Shown: positions 1-4,475 of the stretch, piece after piece
Numbering within the stretch: the stretch's first letter is position 1
Layout of the letters: each line of letters opens with the position of its first letter
DNA from: Clostridiales bacterium
Lineage (GTDB): Bacteria; Bacillota_A; Clostridia; Oscillospirales; Oscillospiraceae
Reading direction: 5' to 3'
Length of the DNA: 6,010 nt
NCBI GenBank assembly: GCA_019417795.1
Contig: DXUR01000181.1
Location: forward strand, 1 to 6,010
Notes under the pieces: model-generated
Databases searched by the model: none
Seen by the model: only the letters and a program-made list of their open reading frames with translations
Told to the model about the DNA's origin: nothing
Translations under genes and position numbers: made by a program

Positions 1-318
1 GAATACGCCCGGGTGGGCCAGGGCAGCATCCGCAACATCATTTTCCAGCCCTACCAGTTCGTGTGCGCCTCCGAAACGGAACGGGGCACCTACAACCCCC
101 AGAATATTTTCAATATGCGGCCGGAGCAGATCCACTTCGACATTGCCGACTGGGCCATCGCGGGGAACCGCATTCCCGATGTGGCAGAGTCTCTGTGGTT
201 TTACAATCCCTTCGGCCCTCAGTGCCGGAGCAGGTTCCCCTCCGAGGTGGGCTACTGGCAGACCCGCATTGGAGATCATTGCTTTTATAATCCAACGGAT
301 GCCTATTATAGAACTTGA
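1..318 (+). CDS. cwlJ: CwlJ-type spore cortex-lytic hydrolase (3' part only)
   Basis: This is the last 105 codons of a SleB/CwlJ-family (Hydrolase_2) cell wall hydrolase, open at the left edge. The visible part follows the C-terminal half of Bacillus CwlJ: an SIRNIIFQPYQF stretch (compare IRQMIYQPHAF), then SLWFYNP, then GDHCFYNPT near the end (compare SHCFYQPT). CwlJ breaks down cortex peptidoglycan during germination, notably in response to calcium-dipicolinate, and sits at the cortex/coat interface. Bacillus CwlJ is about 142 residues, so roughly the first quarter to third, including the conserved acidic residues of the N-terminal lobe, lies outside the window. The stop codon is 11 nt before the gerQ start, matching the cwlJ-gerQ pair of Bacillus. 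That synteny is the main reason to prefer CwlJ over SleB. The promoter is off-window; a late mother-cell sigma factor would be expected from the family. Confidence 0.87.
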   Translation, partial: EYARVGQGSIRNIIFQPYQFVCASETERGTYNPQNIFNMRPEQIHFDIADWAIAGNRIPDVAESLWFYNPFGPQCRSRFPSEVGYWQTRIGDHCFYNPTDAYYRT

Positions 319-329
319 GAGGTGTTTTT

Positions 330-845
330 ATGCAGCGTTTCAATACTTACCAGACAGCGCCGGTCCCGTCCGGCGGGAGCGACTGGCAGGCGGAGATCAA
401 TGGCGGCGGACAAACGGAGGCAAGGAGCGTCGGTGATGCGCGCTCCTGGCAGTCACCGGAGGGATCGGAGTACGTCACCCTGCCCGGTGGACAGATGATG
501 CCCATGGGCAATATGCCGGGGATGCGGACAGATCTGCCAGAGAACGTGATCCAGAACCCCCTCAGCGTGGAGGAGGCCCACAACGGCTCCATCAAGGCCA
601 TGCTGGCCAGAAATGAGGGAAACTATGTAGTGGCTACGTTTCTGGTGGGGACGCAGGGAACGGTTTCCTGGGAGGGAATCCTCTATGATGTGGGCAACGA
701 CTTCATCACCATTTACCAGCCGGGGCGGGAGCGGTATATCGTGACGGATATTTACGCCTTGAAGTATATCGAATTTTACGATACCCGCCGCCGAGAGCAG
801 TGCGAGGCTATGCTGAAGCAGAACGGCCTTTGGAACCAGAGGTAA
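330..845 (+). CDS. gerQ: Spore coat protein GerQ
   Basis: This 171-residue protein resembles GerQ (YwdL), the coat protein needed to localise CwlJ in Bacillus spores. The N-terminal ~80 residues are low-complexity, rich in Gly, Ser, Pro, Gln and Met (a GGQMMPMGNMPGM stretch at ~53-65). The conserved GerQ core follows at ~86-150: a short helix (GSIKAMLARNEG), then beta strands with VATFLV, VSWEGILYDVGNDFITI and YALKYIEFY. Family length is similar (about 180 residues in Bacillus). The ATG at 330 is chosen because GAGAGG (317-322) sits 7 nt upstream; a TTG at 315 in the same frame has no such site and overlaps the cwlJ stop. The gene directly follows cwlJ, supporting a shared coat/cortex-lysis role. 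The first lysine is residue 89, so the N-terminal lysines cross-linked by transglutaminase in B. subtilis are absent. No clear terminator follows. Confidence 0.85.
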   Translation: MQRFNTYQTAPVPSGGSDWQAEINGGGQTEARSVGDARSWQSPEGSEYVTLPGGQMMPMGNMPGMRTDLPENVIQNPLSVEEAHNGSIKAMLARNEGNYVVATFLVGTQGTVSWEGILYDVGNDFITIYQPGRERYIVTDIYALKYIEFYDTRRREQCEAMLKQNGLWNQR

Positions 846-862
846 AAGTTTACAGAAGGGGA

Positions 863-891
863 TTGCGGAGAAAAAAGCACTGTGATACAAT
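863..891 (+). promoter_or_regulatory. Candidate sigma-A promoter for the nitroreductase gene
   Basis: TTGCGG (863-868) and TACAAT (886-891) are separated by exactly 17 nt. The -10 box is preceded by TGA, giving an extended -10 (TGnTACAAT). The -35 matches consensus at only three of six positions, but the -10 matches five of six. The predicted transcription start is near 898, the first base of the downstream repeat element, which would give a leader of about 194 nt. This is an inference from motifs. Confidence 0.5.
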
Positions 892-897
892 CAAATA

Positions 898-1055
898 CTG
901 TCGATAAAGTGGTAAATTCTCCGCGACGGAAAGGAAGAGTGTGCGCGGGAAACCCAAGAAGGGTGTCCTGCGCCATTGAAATCCTAAGTTTTCAGAACTT
1001 TTATAAAGTTCTGAAAACTTGCTCAGCGGGGCGAAAAGACTTTTTCGACACGCTG
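898..1055 (+). repeat. Dispersed ~158 bp structured repeat, copy 1
   Basis: Copy 1 of a non-coding repeat whose second copy lies 753 bp downstream in the same orientation (1651-1808). By hand alignment the two differ at about 11 positions with no gaps (~93% identity), and 939-1021 is identical in both. The ends are imperfect inverted repeats: TGTCGATAAAGT at 899-910 against the complement of 1039-1050, TGTCGAAAAAGT. Inside are two hairpins (see 943-1020). It has no ORF with a ribosome site and is more AT-rich than the genes. The size, inverted ends and lack of coding capacity resemble a MITE or a REP/ERIC-like element. No transposase is present and no clean short target duplication is visible at this copy. 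It fills most of the leader between the candidate promoter and the nitroreductase ribosome site. Confidence 0.85.
943..1020 (+). other. Two-hairpin core of repeat copy 1
   Basis: Hairpin I (943-973): GCGCGGGA pairs with TCCTGCGC (one G-T wobble). After a single A/G mismatch, ACCC pairs with GGGT around an AAGAA loop. Hairpin II (986-1020): AAGTTTTCAGAACTT and its perfect complement AAGTTCTGAAAACTT enclose a TTATA loop. The inverted ends of the element can close a longer stem around both, so the whole element could fold as a branched RNA or as extruded DNA. Hairpin II has no T-tract directly after it, so it is not a standard intrinsic terminator. Confidence 0.75.
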
Positions 1056-1091
1056 CAATCAGCACGATCAAACAAATGAGGAGGAATCCCA

Positions 1092-1604
1092 ATGGATTTT
1101 GAAAAGCTGTCCGCAGAGAGATACTCTCTCCGGAAATTTGATACCCGCCCTGTGGAGCAGGAGAAGCTGGATCTGATTCTGGAGGCAGGCCGCAACGCTC
1201 CCACCGCCCATAACAATCAGCCCCAGCGGATCTTCGTGTTCCGCAGCCCCGAGGCTCTGGAAAAGGCAGACGCCTGCATGGACTGCCACTTCCACGCCCC
1301 TGTGATCATTGGTGTAGGGTATGACCCCAAGGAGTCCTGGCACCGGGAACATGACGGCAAGGACCATGGCGAGATCGACGCCGCCATCGCTGTGACCCAG
1401 ATGATGCTGCAGGCGGCGGATCTGGGCCTTGGCACTACCTATGTGGGTATGTTCCGGCCGGTGGACCTGATCAAGACCTTCCCGGAGATGGAGGGTCTGG
1501 AGATGATCGCCATGCTGCCTCTGGGGTATCCCGCGGAGGGCGCCCATCCCGCCAAGCTCCACGGACTGCGCAAGCCCATGGAGGAGCTGGTAAAGTACCT
1601 GTAA
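1092..1604 (+). CDS. Nitroreductase family protein (FMN-dependent)
   Basis: This 170-residue protein belongs to the nitroreductase/NADH-flavin oxidoreductase family, normally homodimeric cytosolic FMN enzymes that reduce nitro compounds, quinones or related acceptors with NAD(P)H. Family signatures are RYSLRKF at residues 10-16 (the RxSxR flavin-phosphate site), APTAHNNQPQRIFVF at 36-50 (compare APSAxNxQPW), the DAAIAVTQMMLQAADLGLGT helix and turn near 96-115, and LPLGYPAEGAHP at ~142-153. It is at the short end of the family (usually 170-220). The start is secure: GAGGAGG (1078-1084) lies 7 nt before the ATG. The physiological substrate cannot be told from sequence. Its residue 62-66 region (CMDCH) contains two cysteines, but I do not infer metal binding. 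The gene is monocistronic, lies between two copies of a structured repeat, converges on the carboxypeptidase gene, and ends at hairpin terminators. Confidence 0.92.
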   Translation: MDFEKLSAERYSLRKFDTRPVEQEKLDLILEAGRNAPTAHNNQPQRIFVFRSPEALEKADACMDCHFHAPVIIGVGYDPKESWHREHDGKDHGEIDAAIAVTQMMLQAADLGLGTTYVGMFRPVDLIKTFPEMEGLEMIAMLPLGYPAEGAHPAKLHGLRKPMEELVKYL

Positions 1605-1609
1605 CCCCT

Positions 1610-1646
1610 AAGAAAACACCGAGGCTTTCAAGAAAGCCTCGGTGTT
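1610..1646 (-). terminator. Hairpin terminator, copy 1 (reads as a minus-strand terminator)
   Basis: AACACCGAGGCTTTC (1615-1629) and its perfect complement (1632-1646) form a stem of about 14 bp with a tight CAAG loop. No T-tract follows on the plus strand. On the minus strand the stem is followed by TTTTCTT (complement of 1610-1616), so it can act as an intrinsic terminator for the carboxypeptidase gene arriving from the right. It is nearly identical to the hairpin at 1810-1841. Confidence 0.6.
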
Positions 1647-1650
1647 GAGT

Positions 1651-1808
1651 CTGTCAATAAAGTAGCAGATTCTCCGCAACGGTAAGGAAGGGTGTGCGCG
1701 GGAAACCCAAGAAGGGTGTCCTGCGCCATTGAAATCCTAAGTTTTCAGAACTTTTATAAAGTTCTGAAAACTTGTTCAGCGGGGAGAAAAAATTTTTTCG
1801 ACACGCTG
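1651..1808 (+). repeat. Dispersed ~158 bp structured repeat, copy 2
   Basis: This is a direct repeat of 898-1055, with the same length and no indels. Its inverted ends are TGTCAATAAAGT at 1652-1663 and the complement of 1792-1803. The left end and the region just before the right end carry most of the differences, while 1692-1774 matches copy 1 exactly. It lies between two near-identical copies of one terminator hairpin, four bases after the first and immediately before the second. This suggests insertion into, or duplication with, a pre-existing terminator. It is in the same orientation as copy 1. Confidence 0.85.
1696..1773 (+). other. Two-hairpin core of repeat copy 2
   Basis: The same two stems as in copy 1, base for base: hairpin I at 1696-1726 (GCGCGGGA/TCCTGCGC plus ACCC/GGGT) and hairpin II at 1739-1773 (15-bp perfect stem, TTATA loop). 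If the nitroreductase transcript runs to the terminator at 1810-1848, this core lies in its 3' untranslated region. Confidence 0.75.
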
Positions 1809-1809
1809 A

Positions 1810-1848
1810 AACACCGAGGCTTTCAAGAAAGCTTCGGTGTTCTTTTTT
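1810..1848 (+). terminator. Intrinsic terminator, hairpin copy 2 (nitroreductase gene)
   Basis: AACACCGAGGCTTTC (1810-1824) pairs with GAAAGCTTCGGTGTT (1827-1841), with one G-T wobble caused by a C-to-T difference from copy 1. The stem is followed by CTTTTTT (1842-1848), a proper plus-strand U-tract. This is the likely end of the nitroreductase transcript. On the minus strand only a weak TTTC follows, so it is a poor terminator for the convergent gene. Confidence 0.8.
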
Positions 1849-1867
1849 GAGATGGAAAGAAATTTGA

Positions 1868-3229
1868 TCAGCGGTGTCTGCGGCCCCGGTAGCCTCTGCT
1901 GTAACCGCGGACACTGCGGCCGTAACGGCGACGGCGGCTGAGACCGGTCAGCCGGAAGATCACCAGCAGCACCAGCAGTACCGCCAGCACGATGGCCACG
2001 GTTTTTACGGCGGGCTTTTTAAAAAACAGCGACACATTATGGCGGAATACCATAAACTTGTCCGCAGTCACGTCGCTGCTGGCAAGCAGGTCCACGGAGG
2101 CATAGACGGTGTCGCCGTCCCGCAGCTCCATGGTGCCCAGCCTATCTCCGGCGATGACAGGGGCCTCTACGGTCTCCGGCAGGGAGATGACCCGATCCAG
2201 CTCCGCCGGGTCCAGATCACGGGGAAACAGGGACTCCACATTGTTGGCGGGATGCACCGTTACATAGTCGGTTTTGGACAGGCTCACCGGAACCTCCTGA
2301 ATGATCTCCTTGTCCTCTAAAATGGTGCGGTAGGCGAAATTCTTGAAGCCGTAGTCAAAGAGGTGGGAGGTTTCGGAAAAGTTCAGCAGGTTGCCTACGC
2401 CGTTTTCCTCGATCCGCTCCGCACCCATGACCACGCTGACAAAGTGCAGTTCCCCTTCCTGGGCGGAGGAGATGAGGCAGTGCCCAGCATCGCTGGTGGA
2501 GCCGGTCTTGATGCCGTGAGCCCGCTTATCCCGGTAGCCGATGACACGCCAGGTGGACAGCAGATGGTTGGTGGTGTACAGCGTTCGCTCCTTGCTGAGA
2601 TTGGTGGCGGGGATGACGGCCTTGGCGCTGTCGCAGATCTCCATGAATTCCGGATACTGCATGGCGGCCTTGGTGATGAGGTAGAGATCCCAGGCGGAGG
2701 TGTAGTGATCCGGGTCATGCAGTCCGCTGGGGTTGACGAAGTGGGTGTTCTCGCAGCCGAGGGCTTTGGCCTTGGCGTTCATGGCGTCCACAAAGGCGGC
2801 GATGGAGCCGGCGTCCCACTCCGCCAGAATGTTGCAGGCCTCGTTGGCGGAGACGATGAGCATACATTGCAGAAGCTGTTTCACCGTCATGATCTCCCCG
2901 GCCTTGATCCCGGCGCTGCTGCCGTCCGCGTGGTAATAGGTGTCGCTGAAGGCGCTTTCAGAGGCAGTGACCTCCTGATTCAGCAGTGTTTCATTGCCGC
3001 TGACCTTTTCCAGGATCAGCAGAGCCGTCATGACCTTGGTCAGGCTGGCGGGATAGTTTTTCTCATGGATGTTTTTGGCATAGGCCACGGCGTCGGTGTT
3101 CACGTCCGCCAACAGCGCAGCCTTGGCCTGAATGTCCGGGACCTCCAGCGCTCCGGCAGCGGGGGTGAGAAACAGCCCGGTAAGGCAGGTGCAAAGTAAA
3201 AAAACCGAGATAAAGCGTTTGAATTTCAT
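1868..3229 (-). CDS. D-alanyl-D-alanine carboxypeptidase (peptidase S11, DacF/PBP5-like)
   Basis: This 453-residue low-molecular-weight penicillin-binding protein removes the terminal D-Ala from peptidoglycan stem pentapeptides outside the membrane, limiting cross-linking. It has a signal peptide (residues 1-~27: basic start, hydrophobic core, TPAAGA) and an S11 catalytic domain with all three motifs: SLTK at 62-65 (nucleophile Ser62, Lys65), SAN at 127-129 and KTG at 241-243. A PBP5-C-like beta domain follows at ~300-395, then a membrane helix at ~409-427, then an Arg-rich tail at 431-453. Most relatives end in an amphipathic helix, so the true membrane span plus basic tail is notable. The ATG is preceded by AGGAGA (3235-3240, minus strand) and a good promoter. 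The gene is divergent from the comEA-like operon and convergent with the nitroreductase. DacF in Bacillus is sporulation-linked, but nothing here shows sporulation control. Confidence 0.93.
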   Translation of the reverse strand: MKFKRFISVFLLCTCLTGLFLTPAAGALEVPDIQAKAALLADVNTDAVAYAKNIHEKNYPASLTKVMTALLILEKVSGNETLLNQEVTASESAFSDTYYHADGSSAGIKAGEIMTVKQLLQCMLIVSANEACNILAEWDAGSIAAFVDAMNAKAKALGCENTHFVNPSGLHDPDHYTSAWDLYLITKAAMQYPEFMEICDSAKAVIPATNLSKERTLYTTNHLLSTWRVIGYRDKRAHGIKTGSTSDAGHCLISSAQEGELHFVSVVMGAERIEENGVGNLLNFSETSHLFDYGFKNFAYRTILEDKEIIQEVPVSLSKTDYVTVHPANNVESLFPRDLDPAELDRVISLPETVEAPVIAGDRLGTMELRDGDTVYASVDLLASSDVTADKFMVFRHNVSLFFKKPAVKTVAIVLAVLLVLLVIFRLTGLSRRRRYGRSVRGYSRGYRGRRHR

Positions 3230-3249
3230 ATCTTTCTCCTGAAGAATAT

Positions 3250-3278
3250 GGTATACTGGTAGAGACAGAAATCGTCAA
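3250..3278 (-). promoter_or_regulatory. Sigma-A-type promoter of the carboxypeptidase gene
   Basis: Read on the minus strand, TTGACG (3278-3273) and TATACC (3255-3250) are separated by exactly 17 nt. The -35 matches five of six consensus bases and the -10 four of six. The start would fall near 3243, just upstream of the AGGAGA ribosome site (3240-3235), giving a very short leader of about 14 nt. This implies housekeeping expression rather than a purely sporulation promoter. Confidence 0.65.
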
Positions 3279-3339
3279 TGACCGTATTCGTTGTGATTCG
3301 ACATTTTTAGTATATCAGATTCGTCAAAGGAGTTCAACC

Positions 3340-3702
3340 ATGGGAGCGAAGTTAAAAGCTGTCAGAACGGAACTGATCCTTCTGGGCCTGACGGCGGTGT
3401 TTCTGGGCGGACTGCTGACGGTCTCTTACCGGGACCGGACCACCGCGACGGTGACGGTGACGGCGGAACACGCCCTGCCGCCGGAGGAGGTCGAGGTCAC
3501 GCTGGTGGACCTGAATACCGCCGAAGCGGAGGAACTTGCCACTTTGCCGGGGATCGGCGAGGGGCTGGCGAAGCGGATCGTTGACTACCGGACGGAGCAT
3601 GGACCCTTTGAAGGCCCGGAGGGGCTGATGGAGGTCTCCGGCATCGGCGAGAAGAAGTTAGAGGAGCTGCGGGATTACATCACCGTGAGTAATGGCGCAT
3701 AA
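3340..3702 (+). CDS. ComEA-like helix-hairpin-helix protein
   Basis: This 120-residue membrane-anchored protein has a C-terminal helix-hairpin-helix DNA-binding domain of the ComEA type. It has a short basic N-terminus, one hydrophobic segment at ~11-28, a linker with Thr/Val and Pro/Glu-rich stretches, then VDLNTAEAEELATLPGIG (56-73) and two hairpins: LPGIGEGLAKRIVDYR (~69-84) and VSGIGEKKLEELRDYI (~99-114). ComEA binds incoming double-stranded DNA outside the membrane during transformation. This copy is shorter than Bacillus ComEA (about 205 residues) and lacks the SLBB domain between anchor and HhH, so a role in uptake is only inferred. AAAGGAG (3326-3332) lies 7 nt before the ATG. No comEC, comEB or comFA is adjacent. 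It is instead first in an apparent operon with a two-component system; the gap to the next start is 13 nt. A promoter in 3280-3325 is likely, but I see no convincing box pair. Confidence 0.83.
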   Translation: MGAKLKAVRTELILLGLTAVFLGGLLTVSYRDRTTATVTVTAEHALPPEEVEVTLVDLNTAEAEELATLPGIGEGLAKRIVDYRTEHGPFEGPEGLMEVSGIGEKKLEELRDYITVSNGA

Positions 3703-3715
3703 AAGGAGCGGAAAC

Positions 3716-4393
3716 TTGAGAATTTTAGTGGTGGATGACGAAAAGACCCTGGTAAAGGGCATGAAATTCAACCTGGAAAACGAGGGCTACGAGGTGGAGT
3801 GTGCCTATGACGGCGCGGCGGCGCTGGAGCTGGCCCGGGAGGGACGGTTCGACCTCATCATTCTGGATGTGATGATGCCGGAGATGGACGGGCTGGAAGC
3901 CTGTATGAAGATCCGGGAGTTTTCCAACGTGCCCATCATCATGCTGACGGCCAAGAGCGAGGACGCAGACAAGCTCATGGGTTTTGAGTGCGGCGCGGAC
4001 GACTATCTCACCAAGCCCTTCAACATTCTGGAGCTGAAGGCCCGTGTCCGGGCACTGCTGCGGCGGGCCGCCGGGGTCCAGCGGAGTCAGGGAAGCCTGC
4101 TGACCGTCGGCAAGCTCACTCTGAACACCGAGGAACGGGTGGCTATTCGGGACGGGGAACCGGTGGAGCTCACTGCCAAGGAATATGACCTGATCGAGCT
4201 GCTGATGCGCAATCCCCGGCGGGTGTACAGCCGGGAGAACCTGATGAATGTGGTGTGGGGCTACACCTACGCCGGAGATTACCGCACGGTGGATGTGCAT
4301 ATCCGCCGCCTGCGTGAAAAACTGGAAGAAAACCCGGCGGAGCCGGATCACATCCTGACCAAGTGGGGAGTGGGCTACTATTTCAAAGGATAA
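3716..4393 (+). CDS. OmpR/PhoB-family response regulator
   Basis: This 225-residue cytoplasmic two-component regulator is the partner of the downstream kinase. The receiver domain (1-~115) has the complete active site: acidic pair D7-D8, phosphoacceptor D51 in LDVMMPEMDG, T78 in MLTA and K100 in LTKPF. A winged-helix DNA-binding domain (~128-225) contains ELTAKEYDLIELLMRNP, TVDVHIRRLREKL and the terminal WGVGYYF hairpin, typical of PhoB/WalR/PhoP regulators. The start is set at TTG 3716 because AAAAGGAG (3701-3708) lies 7 nt before it and the protein then begins MRILVVDDE, the normal family start. An in-frame ATG at 3692 would add eight residues, overlap the previous gene and lack a good ribosome site. 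Its stop (4391-4393) falls within the likely ribosome site of the kinase, suggesting translational coupling. Target genes are unknown; the operon itself is a plausible one. Confidence 0.93.
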   Translation: MRILVVDDEKTLVKGMKFNLENEGYEVECAYDGAAALELAREGRFDLIILDVMMPEMDGLEACMKIREFSNVPIIMLTAKSEDADKLMGFECGADDYLTKPFNILELKARVRALLRRAAGVQRSQGSLLTVGKLTLNTEERVAIRDGEPVELTAKEYDLIELLMRNPRRVYSRENLMNVVWGYTYAGDYRTVDVHIRRLREKLEENPAEPDHILTKWGVGYYFKG

Positions 4394-4475
4394 GGCTTCC
4401 AAGAGCAGGCGCCTGGCCCTCTGGGGCAGCCTGCAAGTCAAATTCGGACTGAGCTACATCGCCGTCATCGCGGCG
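4380..4475 (+). other. In-frame N-terminal extension of the kinase, without a standard start codon
   Basis: Reading in the kinase frame upstream of GTG 4476 gives a basic stretch (KASKSRRLALWGSLQVKF) followed by LSYIAVIAAV, which completes the first membrane helix of the kinase. The frame is open back to a TGA at 4356 but holds no ATG, GTG or TTG. AAAGGATAAGG (4385-4395) is a strong ribosome-site-like run. The codon at the right distance is AAG (4401), one base from ATG. Other options are ATT at 4380, with GGGGAG nine bases upstream, or CTG codons at 4413 and 4431. I consider this region translated, by an unresolved start. Confidence 0.6.

Noticed and set aside
976..1007. Promoter-like TTGAAA (976-981) and TTTATA/TATAAA (1000-1007) inside repeat copy 1
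   Set aside because: Spacing is 18 nt to a poor -10 or 20 nt to a better one, and the boxes overlap the perfect hairpin II. The same boxes in copy 2 lead only into a terminator. The upstream extended -10 promoter is better.
986..1020. Hairpin II of the repeat as an intrinsic terminator for gerQ
   Set aside because: The AT-rich stem is not followed by a T-tract on the plus strand, and it lies 140 nt after the gerQ stop, downstream of a likely promoter.
850..1092. Minus-strand short ORF sharing a peptide (FSELYKSSENLGFQWRR) with another at 1654-1914
   Set aside because: The shared peptide is only the translated repeat element. There is no ribosome site, and conservation follows the hairpins rather than codon positions.
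1652..1657. Perfect minus-strand -35 (TTGACA) at the left end of repeat copy 2
   Set aside because: At 17 nt downstream on the minus strand the bases are TTCTTG, inside the terminator hairpin, with no -10-like box. Copy 1 lacks the TTGACA.
2363..3199. 278-codon plus-strand open frame opposite the carboxypeptidase gene
   Set aside because: It is antisense to a gene with complete S11 motifs, its product is Gly/Val/Asp-rich without recognisable domains, and it lacks a ribosome site. It is a GC-rich shadow frame.
3725..4441. 238-codon minus-strand open frame over the response regulator
   Set aside because: The regulator on the plus strand has all receiver and winged-helix motifs. The antisense product has no family features. 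It is a shadow of high-GC codon use.
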